Positions 1-5,415 of a DNA stretch of 21,196 nt are shown here, in pieces; the stretch's first letter is position 1; each line of letters starts with the position of its first letter. This stretch comes from Methanobacteriota archaeon (GTDB lineage Archaea > Halobacteriota > Methanomicrobia > Methanomicrobiales > Methanoculleaceae): positions 1 to 21,196 of the forward strand of contig JAEWMO010000101.1 of the NCBI GenBank assembly GCA_023457135.1, written 5' to 3'. Below the pieces are notes generated by a model. It was not told the origin of the DNA. It made no database searches and saw only the letters and a list, made by a program, of their open reading frames with translations. Position numbers and translations under genes: made by a program.

Positions 1-19
1 CACCCACACGGCCACCACT

Positions 20-146
20 GGTAATAGCGGCCAGAGCAGAGGGGAAACACCTGGACCCATTCCGAACCCAGCAGTTAAGCCCTTTCACGTATCGCCTGGT
101 ACTGAGGTACGCGAGTCCTCGGGAAGCGCGATTCGCTGCTATTACC
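20..146 (+). rRNA. rrf: 5S ribosomal RNA, copy 1
   Basis: This is the 5S rRNA of the large ribosomal subunit. The ends are set by the terminal helix: GGTAATAGC at 20-28 pairs with GCTATTACC at 138-146. The interior has the archaeal 5S core (CCATTCCGAACCC and GTACTGAGGTAC-type segments). It is 127 nt and differs from the second copy at only three positions (84, 95, 128). It probably ends a 16S-23S-5S operon lying to the left, which this window does not show. T-rich DNA at about 147-178 could release the transcript before the separate tRNA-Cys promoter. Confidence 0.95.
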
Positions 147-204
147 AACCTTTCCATTGGAACGCTGTTCTTCTATTGACCTGCCCTGGTGCGGGGGGTA
201 ATCC

Positions 205-211
205 TTAAATA
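205..211 (+). promoter_or_regulatory. TATA-like box for tRNA-Cys / 5S copy 2
   Basis: A TTAAATA element in a GC-rich background lies 34 bases before tRNA-Cys. Archaeal initiation falls about 22-27 bases after the TATA centre, so the transcript would start near 232-236 with a short leader removed by RNase P. This suggests that the tRNA and second 5S form a unit separate from the first 5S. It is inferred from position and composition only. Confidence 0.45.
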
Positions 212-244
212 CCTGGGTAGCGAAGATATAGAGGTAACATAGTT

Positions 245-316
245 GCCAAGGTGGCGGAGCGGCCACGCGGTTGACTGCAGATCAACTACACCCCGGTTCA
301 AGTCCGGGCCTTGGCT
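245..316 (+). tRNA. tRNA-Cys (GCA anticodon)
   Basis: A 72-nt cloverleaf is complete. The acceptor arm GCCAAGG (245-251) pairs with CCTTGGC (309-315). The anticodon stem-loop GTTGA-CTGCAGA-TCAAC carries anticodon GCA. The T arm contains GGTTCAAGTCC. The discriminator is T316, matching the U73 identity element of tRNA-Cys. CCA is not encoded. The gene sits between two 5S genes and probably shares a transcript with the downstream one. Methanogens may charge tRNA-Cys directly or through the phosphoserine route; the window does not show which. Confidence 0.96.
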
Positions 317-330
317 TTCAGCAGGGCATC

Positions 331-447
331 CATCAGGATGGCCTGATGAGAAGAAAACCCGTCAGGGTTTTCGACTTCGATCGGGCGCGAAGCGGCCGAT
401 TGGGGAGAAAATCCCTGTGGGATTTTCGACTTTGACTGGGCGCGTCA
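331..447 (+). repeat. Hairpin-rich tRNA-Cys/5S spacer with a 54-base direct repeat
   Basis: Serial hairpins fill the spacer. CATCAGG/CCTGATG (331-337/342-348) has a 4-nt loop. AAAACCC/GGGTTTT (354-360/365-371) also has a 4-nt loop. AAAATCCC/GGGATTTT (408-415/419-426) has a 3-nt loop. Weaker stems lie at 378-402 and 433-447. The second and third hairpins begin 54 bases apart, and each is followed by a similar tail (CGACTTCGATCGGGCGCG versus CGACTTTGACTGGGCGCG). The stems differ yet both stay fully paired. The likely role is processing of the tRNA-5S precursor, but an independent small RNA is possible. Confidence 0.6.
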
Positions 448-456
448 GCGTCCTGT

Positions 457-583
457 GGTAATAGCGGCCAGAGCAGAGGGGAAACACCTGGACCCATTCC
501 GAACCCAGCAGTTAAGCCCTCTCACGTATCGTCTGGTACTGAGGTACGCGAGTCCTCGGGAAGCACGATTCGCTGCTATTACC
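457..583 (+). rRNA. rrf: 5S ribosomal RNA, copy 2
   Basis: This second 127-nt 5S gene is closed by the same terminal helix (GGTAATAGC 457-465 with GCTATTACC 575-583). It differs from copy 1 at three sites. Two of these, T532 and A565 replacing C95 and G128, exchange a C-G for a U-A pair in the same helix, so structure is kept and the gene looks functional. It lies downstream of tRNA-Cys and is not next to a 23S gene in this window. Extra 5S genes linked to tRNAs are known in other methanogens such as Methanococcus. Confidence 0.95.
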
Positions 584-599
584 TTCCTTACATCACAAC

Positions 600-620
600 T
601 GCTCTTCTAACAGTCTTTTA
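600..620 (+). terminator. Possible T-rich terminator after 5S copy 2
   Basis: Pyrimidine-rich DNA with short T runs (TCTTCTAA, then TCTTTT at 614-619) follows the 5S end within about 35 bases. Archaeal polymerase terminates at oligo-T tracts without needing a strong hairpin. Support is compositional only. Confidence 0.3.
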
Positions 621-796
621 CAATCCTGTTCCCCATACATCCGTCGATTCTCGGAACATGGCTTATTGTATACAACCATTCTCAAAGGCCTTCCGGCACG
701 TAATCCCGACCGGCAAGCCCGGGTATCCCTCTCAGGAGCGCATCCGAAAACAGCGAAACCTGATCGGGGAGACGGAAGGACCAGGGGCCGCTCCCC

Positions 797-960
797 GTTG
801 AAACTCTCGTATAGCACCTTTCGGGACATCCGGCACGACGCCCCGTGCGGCTCCTCCCCGGCAGCGGAGCCGCGGGTGTTCCGGGGTCTTTACCTCAATG
901 GAAGAGAGTTTCGTGCACCAAGTGGATCTCAATGATGCGCCGCCGTTGCGGTCGCATCGC
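797..960 (-). ncRNA. Candidate structured RNA of unknown class
   Basis: On the minus strand a TATA-like element (982-988) predicts a start near 960. The predicted transcript opens with a GATGCG/CGCATC hairpin (934-958). It continues into a three-part coaxial stem: 9 bp (800-808 with 904-912), 5 bp (841-845 with 882-886) and 8 bp (847-854 with 866-873), capped by an 11-nt loop. I looked for conserved SRP RNA and RNase P RNA core motifs and did not find them. It could also be an untranslated or decayed sequence. Confidence 0.3.
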
Positions 961-981
961 TCTATGGTAAGTTCTGGCAGT

Positions 982-988
982 TATTTAA
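982..988 (-). promoter_or_regulatory. TATA-like box facing the gene-poor region
   Basis: Read on the minus strand this is TTAAATA, flanked by an A-rich segment and standing out in GC-rich DNA. No gene on the plus strand begins at the right distance, whereas on the minus strand it would place a start near 960, at the edge of the 934-958 hairpin. This is inference from sequence alone. Confidence 0.35.
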
Positions 989-1117
989 CATTTGTCGTTT
1001 GTTGATGCAATCACATTTACCTGGCCCGGTGCCGTCCCCGGTGGAGGTCTGCTGATCCGGGCAGGCCTGGAATCCATCCGGTAGCCCCGGCAGCCAGTCC
1101 TCAGGTACAATCGGAAC

Positions 1118-1555
1118 CTACACGGCCACGAGCTGTGCGGCTCTCTGCTTCTCCTCCTGGAACACCTCGCCGAGCTCGAAGAGGATGCCCTCATCGAGGT
1201 GCTGCTCTGCGAGGAAGAAGACGTCCCCCTCCTCGGTGGTGAAGTGCTCCTCGACCTCCCTTCTCAGGTTGACGAGCGCCGGCATCCAGTCCGCGTCCCG
1301 GAGGGGGATCCTCTCGAACCGGGCAAGCGTCTCACGAACCCGGGCATGTTCGTCGAGCGACCGCCGGATCTCCTCGGGCACCTTATCGCGGAGGTAGGCA
1401 TAGAGCGTGGCCTCCTCCGCGTAGACATGCCCCGGCAGCTCGCGGCGGAGCGTAATGCACCTGACATCCCGTGTTTCGGGGTCGCCCTCGAGCTCGTCGA
1501 AGAGGCCCCGGATGAGACTGTGATCGTCCCGGATCAGTTCAAGAATCTGCGGCAT
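1118..1555 (-). CDS. Hemerythrin HHE-domain protein (second of a tandem pair)
   Basis: This 145-residue soluble four-helix-bundle protein belongs to the hemerythrin HHE cation-binding family, which binds a diiron or other metal centre and is used for O2, NO or iron sensing and handling. Likely metal ligands are H12 (DDHSLI), H43 and the following EE (GHVYAEE), H70 (DEHAR), H104 (EEHFTTEE) and E108. The ATG at 1555 is chosen because GGAGG lies 7 bases upstream and the HHE domain begins at once. A longer upstream frame has no such signal. It lies 112 bases after a related hemerythrin gene on the same strand. Its Shine-Dalgarno falls in an inverted repeat, suggesting translational control. The partner and ligand are unknown. 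Confidence 0.85.
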   Translation of the reverse strand: MPQILELIRDDHSLIRGLFDELEGDPETRDVRCITLRRELPGHVYAEEATLYAYLRDKVPEEIRRSLDEHARVRETLARFERIPLRDADWMPALVNLRREVEEHFTTEEGDVFFLAEQHLDEGILFELGEVFQEEKQRAAQLVAV

Positions 1556-1562
1556 ACATCTA

Positions 1563-1586
1563 CCTCCATCCAGTGGGAGATGGAGG
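1563..1586 (-). promoter_or_regulatory. Hairpin burying the hemerythrin ribosome-binding site
   Basis: On the minus strand CCTCCATC (1586-1579) and GATGGAGG (1570-1563) form a perfect 8-bp inverted repeat with an 8-nt loop. The right arm holds the GGAGG Shine-Dalgarno, which would be fully paired. The left arm CCTCC resembles the anti-Shine-Dalgarno of 16S rRNA. The hairpin forms only if transcription begins upstream of 1586, for example by read-through from the first hemerythrin gene. Confidence 0.5.
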
Positions 1587-1667
1587 GTGAGCCTCTTAAC
1601 CGTTTCGCCAAAAATTGGGAGTGCCGGTGCCCGGACACCCTGCCCGTATCGATACGTCCCGCCGCGC

Positions 1668-2117
1668 TCAGCGTGCCGCCATCGGCATTGCACTCTTCTT
1701 TGCGCTCTCGTAACTGCTCCCGAGGCTTGAGAGCTCGTCGCTGCTCATCTTCTTCTGCATCTCGGGGAAGATGTGATCTTCCTCCTCGCTGATGTGGTGC
1801 TTCACGTTCTCCTGGATCACCGTTATCTTCGCCACCCAGACATCCTCCTCCGAGGTCGACGCGCTGTCGAGCTGGGAGAGCAGCGTCTTGACCGCGTTGT
1901 GCTCCTCGATCGCCTCAAGCGCCATCTCCTTCATGCCCGAGTCCATGAGTTTCGGGTATACGGCCTGCTCCTCGCCGATCATGTGCGGGATAAGGTTCTC
2001 CTTTAAGGAGCTGTACTTCTGCTCGCGGCCGCTCGTACCCTTGCTCGAGAGTTCCGAAAGCAGCGAAAGCACCATCTGGTGCTCCTGTTTTAAGATATCG
2101 ATAACATTCTGTGCCAT
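1668..2117 (-). CDS. Hemerythrin HHE-domain protein (first of a tandem pair)
   Basis: This 149-residue hemerythrin-like four-helix bundle has probable metal ligands H13 (QEHQM), H45 and E49 (PHMIGEE), H73 (EEHNA), H107/H108 and E112 (HHISEEE). Family members bind a non-heme diiron site and act in O2 or NO sensing, detoxification or iron storage; which applies here is unknown. The ATG at 2117 follows a GGGGAG Shine-Dalgarno, and the HHE domain starts at once, so the longer in-frame extension is rejected. A TATA-like box lies about 50 bases upstream. The C-terminal 20 residues are Ser/Ala-rich and look flexible. It is homologous in plan to the next gene but clearly diverged. Confidence 0.88.
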   Translation of the reverse strand: MAQNVIDILKQEHQMVLSLLSELSSKGTSGREQKYSSLKENLIPHMIGEEQAVYPKLMDSGMKEMALEAIEEHNAVKTLLSQLDSASTSEEDVWVAKITVIQENVKHHISEEEDHIFPEMQKKMSSDELSSLGSSYESAKKSAMPMAAR

Positions 2118-2165
2118 CTGATCACTCCCCCCTGACCTTGAAGGGGAGCCACCATGGGCCGGTCC

Positions 2166-2175
2166 GGTATATATC
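2166..2175 (-). promoter_or_regulatory. TATA box for the tandem hemerythrin genes
   Basis: Minus-strand GATATATACC lies about 53 bases before the first hemerythrin ATG. It predicts a start near 2146 and a leader of about 30 bases holding the GGGGAG Shine-Dalgarno. It is one of the best TATA matches in the window. Confidence 0.5.
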
Positions 2176-2282
2176 AATTATCCCGGTTCCGGGACCCTGC
2201 CGGGAACAGCTGTAGGCAGGCCATCTCCTCTCCCTGTCCCGGTAATCCTCCCCCTCTCCGCCGCACGCTCCCGGATCGCCGG

Positions 2283-2294
2283 ATACCCATAAAT
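2283..2294 (+). promoter_or_regulatory. TATA-like box for the APC permease
   Basis: The segment ATACCCATAAAT has its AT-rich core centred near 2291, about 27 bases before the ATG at 2318. Initiation would fall at or next to the start codon, predicting a leaderless mRNA, which fits the lack of a clear Shine-Dalgarno. Confidence 0.4.
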
Positions 2295-2317
2295 GCTCCC
2301 GGGGCCTAGATACCCGT

Positions 2318-3631
2318 ATGCCGAAAGTGGGACCGGATACCTCAAACCCCGGAACGAAACTCCGGCGCGAACTCGGGCTCGCTGCCGTTACCCTGTCGGG
2401 TGTGGGGATCATCCTTGGAGCCGGGATCTACGCCCTGCTCGGTGAAGCGGCCGGGCTGGCCGGCAACGCCGTCTGGCTGACGTTCGCCGTCGCCGCCGCC
2501 ATCGCGGGGTTCAGCGCACTCGGTTATGCCGAACTCTCCTCGATGTATCCCCGTGCGAGCGCCGAGTTCGAGTACGTCTACCACGCGTTCGGCGAGAGGC
2601 TTGCGTTCGTCGTCGGGTGGCTGATCATCTTCTCCGGCATCCTCGGGGCTGCAACCGTCTCGCTCGGTTTCGCCGGCTACTTCTCGGGCTTCACCGGCTT
2701 CCCCCTCATCCCCTCCGCCGTCCTCCTCCTCATCCTCCTCGCCGGGATCCTCCTCTACGGCATCAAAGAGACCGCCCGTGCCGCCATCATCATGACGCTC
2801 ATCGAGGTCGGGGGGATCGTGATGGTCATCCTGATCGGCCTCCCCTATATCGGGCGGGTGGACTACTTCGAGATGCCTCTCGGGGTTGCCGGCCTCCTGC
2901 AGGCATCGGCGCTCGTTTTCTTCGCCTACATGGGGTTTGAGGAGATGGTGAAACTCTCGGAGGAGACCCGCAACCCGGAGAAGGTCATCCCGCGTGCCCT
3001 GATCATCGCGCTTGCCGTCTCCATCCTCCTCTACGTCCTGGTATCCGTTGCCGCCGTCTCGGTCGTCGGGTGGGAGCAGCTCGCCGCCTCGCGCGCGCCG
3101 TTCGCCGAGGTCGCCTCCGTCGCCCTCGGCCCTCCGGCGTTCACCCTCATATCGATCATCGCCCTCTTCGCCACGGCAAACACCGCCCTCCTGATGATGA
3201 TGGCCTCCTCCCGCATCCTCTACGGCATGGCCTCCTCTACCGCGCTCCCGCCGCTCCTCGGCCGGGTGCACCCCCGGACCCGGACGCCCTGGGTCGCCAT
3301 CATCGTCGTCGTGCTCGCCTCCATGGCCTTCCTCTTTGCCGGCGAGATCGACTTCGTCGCGAACGTCACCAACTTCACGCTCTTCGTGACGTTCGTCGTC
3401 ATCAACGCTTCCGTCATCCTGCTCCGCTACCGGACTCCCGAAACGGTGCGGCCCTTCCGGATCCCGGGGAGCATCGGGCGCCTCCCCATCGTCCCGGTCT
3501 TCGGTGTGGTCTCAAGCCTCTTCCTCCTCGCCCAGCTGGACGCGACGGTGCTGCTGGTCGGCGGGGTCCTGGTCGTTGTCGGCGCCGGAATAGCCCTCGC
3601 CGGGCACCGGGGGTTCCAGGGTAGAACGTGA
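2318..3631 (+). CDS. APC-family amino-acid permease
   Basis: This 437-residue integral membrane protein has about 12 hydrophobic segments. It is assigned to the amino acid-polyamine-organocation (APC) superfamily and probably imports an amino acid or related cation by ion-coupled symport or exchange. The first membrane helix carries the family signature GVGIILGAGIYALLG (about residues 28-42), whose Gly-rich break binds substrate backbone in characterised members. A conserved acidic loop, FEEMVKLSEETRNPEK, precedes the middle of the protein. The length matches the short archaeal/bacterial APC forms. The N-terminal 17 residues are polar and cytosolic. No Shine-Dalgarno is evident. Substrate cannot be told from sequence. 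It is convergent with the ACT-metallohydrolase gene, whose ACT domains also suggest amino-acid sensing, but a link is speculative. Confidence 0.88.
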   Translation: MPKVGPDTSNPGTKLRRELGLAAVTLSGVGIILGAGIYALLGEAAGLAGNAVWLTFAVAAAIAGFSALGYAELSSMYPRASAEFEYVYHAFGERLAFVVGWLIIFSGILGAATVSLGFAGYFSGFTGFPLIPSAVLLLILLAGILLYGIKETARAAIIMTLIEVGGIVMVILIGLPYIGRVDYFEMPLGVAGLLQASALVFFAYMGFEEMVKLSEETRNPEKVIPRALIIALAVSILLYVLVSVAAVSVVGWEQLAASRAPFAEVASVALGPPAFTLISIIALFATANTALLMMMASSRILYGMASSTALPPLLGRVHPRTRTPWVAIIVVVLASMAFLFAGEIDFVANVTNFTLFVTFVVINASVILLRYRTPETVRPFRIPGSIGRLPIVPVFGVVSSLFLLAQLDATVLLVGGVLVVVGAGIALAGHRGFQGRT

Positions 3632-3702
3632 TCCCCTCTATAGCATGGGAGGAAGTAATCTTCGAAAATTGCCTGCGCGTGAAGTCTTATCTTCGAGGAA
3701 GA

Positions 3703-3752
3703 GGGGTTCGTCCGGGCCGACTGAATCCCACCCGGACCCCTAGTTCATTTTT
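3703..3752. terminator. Hairpin and T tract between convergent genes
   Basis: GTCCGGG (3710-3716) pairs with CCCGGAC (3731-3737), extended by GGGG (3703-3706) against CCC across a 3-nt bulge. On the plus strand a T5 run follows at 3748-3752. It overlaps the stop codon of the minus-strand gene ending at 3740. It may terminate the permease transcript. No clear T tract is seen on the other strand. Confidence 0.4.
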
Positions 3753-5299
3753 GCCTGGTAGCGCTCGATCGTGCCGACCGCTTCCAGTTTCCCGTCCGCC
3801 GAGAGGGCCGAGACGGCGCCGTGACCGCCTGCAATCAGGCACCGCCGGCCGCGGGGAGCGAGTATCCCGTCCATCTCCCGGACCAGATCGAGCAGCGCCC
3901 TGCGCTCCTGCCGCGCCCGCTCGCTGTCGACGTTGACCGACGTCACCAGGAAGTCCGCGAGCGAGTTGTAGCGTTTCCGGTCGTCGTCGAGGCTCCCGAA
4001 GTTGATCAGGGTGTCCGCGGTGAAGATGATCCCGTGGTCCGGGCAGAAGAAGTAGACCTGGCCGTGCATGTGCCCGCCGAGAGACTCCAGCACCTCGAAC
4101 TCGAGGTCGTGGACCCGGAATCGGGCGAGGACCGGGAAGATCGAGCGCATGGAGAGGTGCTCCCCCGAAAAGAGCGTCGGGTTCTCCGGCGGGTTGAAGC
4201 GCGAGAAGAGGTTGATGATCGTCGTGTAGACCTCTTCGAGGATCGAGGACTCGCTCCGTGATCCGTAAGCGCGGTTTGCCGTACGGATGATCTCCTGCGA
4301 GCCCTTATGCGTGAACGCCTCGGCATTGAAGAACCCGCCTGCCCCGCAGTGGTCCGCGTCGGCGTGGGTAAGGTAGATCCGCCGGATCCTTGTGAGATCC
4401 CCAAGCCCGTAGTGCTGGAACATCCGCACGGCGTCCTCGTGATAGATCCCGTACCCGGTATCGATCATGACGGTCTCGTCCGGAGCGCGGAGGAGGAAGA
4501 TGTTCCCGCCGCCCGGCATCTGGAAGCAGAAGACCTCGACGTCGTCGGCGAGGGGGATGCGCTGGACGTCGGCGTAGAACCGGTCGCCCGTGGTGTTCCG
4601 GAGCGTCCTTCCCGTGGTGAGGATGCACTCGAAGACTTCCCTCGGGTCCTGGCCGAGGCTGTTGAGTTCCTGGACGATGTGGTTGACGTCCTGGAGGAGG
4701 GAGAGGAGGAAGCCGTCCTCGGCCGTCCCGATCAGCCCCCGCACCGTCTGGGCGAACCTGACGTAGAAGACAGTATCGTCGAGCCTCTCCCCGGTCGTGT
4801 CGTACTCGAGGATCTCGAGGCGGTAGCGCGACTTGAGCCGGTCGAGCAGGCTCTCGACGATCGCGGTCTCCTCGATGTTCAGGCTGATGGTGAGCCTGTC
4901 AGCAGCGCACCTGCGGTGCTCGCGCTCCGGCTCTGCGACCCCTCGCGGGTCACACCTTCGATCGTCGAAGTCGATGTAGGCGATGTTCGCCCCCGCCCCG
5001 GTGATGTAGGTGAGGAGTTCGAAGAGAGAGCCGGGCTGGTGGGGAACGTGGACGGCGAACTTCAGGAACCCGAGCGTGGGGAGCGTCTCCTGGAGGTAGC
5101 CGATGGCGTGGAGGTCTTCCTTCATCCGCGCATACGTCGCGGGCGTCGCGGTCACCTCGAAAAAGACCGTGGCGGGATCGATCCTGCGGTCGTACTGGAT
5201 GCGGTTGATGTTGCCCGAATACGACTTGATGATCTCGGCCGCGCGGTGCAGCGCGCCCGGTTTGTCGGGCATTCTGGCGACGAAAGAGTATTTATTCAC
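3740..5299 (-). CDS. ACT-ACT-metallo-beta-lactamase-fold fusion protein
   Basis: This is a 519-residue soluble protein. Residues 1-75 and about 78-165 are ACT domains (RMPDKPGALHRAAEII, HVPHQPGSLFELLTYI), which usually bind amino acids as allosteric effectors. A helical linker (about 165-250) leads to a metallo-beta-lactamase fold at about 255-500. The metal motif is H312-x-D314-x-D316-H317 rather than the common HxHxDH. Further likely ligands are H410, D429 and H493. The D in place of the second His and the 18-residue H410-D429 spacing resemble flavodiiron proteins. An insertion at residues 114-134 interrupts the second ACT domain. The start is GTG with AGGTGA 4 bases upstream. Substrate and reaction are unknown; amino-acid-regulated hydrolase or redox enzyme are both possible. 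Confidence 0.8.
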   Translation of the reverse strand: MNKYSFVARMPDKPGALHRAAEIIKSYSGNINRIQYDRRIDPATVFFEVTATPATYARMKEDLHAIGYLQETLPTLGFLKFAVHVPHQPGSLFELLTYITGAGANIAYIDFDDRRCDPRGVAEPEREHRRCAADRLTISLNIEETAIVESLLDRLKSRYRLEILEYDTTGERLDDTVFYVRFAQTVRGLIGTAEDGFLLSLLQDVNHIVQELNSLGQDPREVFECILTTGRTLRNTTGDRFYADVQRIPLADDVEVFCFQMPGGGNIFLLRAPDETVMIDTGYGIYHEDAVRMFQHYGLGDLTRIRRIYLTHADADHCGAGGFFNAEAFTHKGSQEIIRTANRAYGSRSESSILEEVYTTIINLFSRFNPPENPTLFSGEHLSMRSIFPVLARFRVHDLEFEVLESLGGHMHGQVYFFCPDHGIIFTADTLINFGSLDDDRKRYNSLADFLVTSVNVDSERARQERRALLDLVREMDGILAPRGRRCLIAGGHGAVSALSADGKLEAVGTIERYQAKMN

Positions 5300-5311
5300 C
5301 GGTTCACCTGA

Positions 5312-5321
5312 TGATGCATCA
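5312..5321. promoter_or_regulatory. Palindrome at the ACT-MBL gene start region
   Basis: TGATGCATCA is a perfect 10-base palindrome between the TATA-like box (5338-5346) and the Shine-Dalgarno of the ACT-MBL gene, roughly where transcription should begin. A repressor bound here would block initiation. Only one copy is seen. Confidence 0.3.
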
Positions 5322-5337
5322 AGAGGTGGGCGGTCGT

Positions 5338-5346
5338 CCTATAAGC
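5338..5346 (-). promoter_or_regulatory. TATA-like box for the ACT-MBL gene
   Basis: Minus-strand GCTTATAGG, preceded by the A-rich CACAAAAAGG that could serve as BRE, lies about 43 bases before the GTG start. It predicts a start near 5317 and a short leader carrying AGGTGA. This gives the gene its own promoter, separate from the flavodoxin gene upstream. Confidence 0.45.
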
Positions 5347-5415
5347 ACCTTTTTGTGCATCGTGAAGGGCCGCAACCAGAAAATGGAAGGGTTCCGGTGC
5401 CTCCATGCGGTTCTG

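Larger units (their letters stand above)
584..1117. other. Gene-poor region with nested inverted repeats
   Basis: I see no protein gene I can support in these roughly 530 bases. Short open frames exist, but none has a recognisable domain plus a good start site. Structure is present. GAAACTCTC (800-808) pairs with GAGAGTTTC (904-912). Inside it, CCCCG (841-845) pairs with CGGGG (882-886), and GCGGCTCC (847-854) pairs with GGAGCCGC (866-873). A further hairpin joins 934-939 to 953-958. Near the right side, GCCCGG (1024-1029) and CCGGGC (1057-1062) could form a hairpin in the 3' untranslated region of the hemerythrin gene. Confidence 0.5.

Noticed and set aside
342..360. CTGATGAG followed by A-rich sequence, recalling a hammerhead ribozyme core
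   Set aside because: The stem II pairing and the GAAA placement needed for the catalytic core are absent; the bases are better explained by the CATCAGG/CCTGATG hairpin.
331..447. Possible box C/D guide RNA (TGATGA present)
   Set aside because: No properly spaced D and C'/D' boxes were found; only one C-like box is present.
593..829. Minus-strand 78-codon open frame
   Set aside because: No recognisable domain, no convincing Shine-Dalgarno, and it starts inside the nested inverted repeats; judged more likely non-coding.
666..935. Plus-strand 89-codon open frame
   Set aside because: Low-complexity Arg/Pro/Gly-rich translation typical of chance frames in GC-rich DNA.
1199..1792. Long plus-strand frame opposite the hemerythrin genes
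   Set aside because: Antisense shadow of two HHE-domain genes; the translation has no family resemblance.
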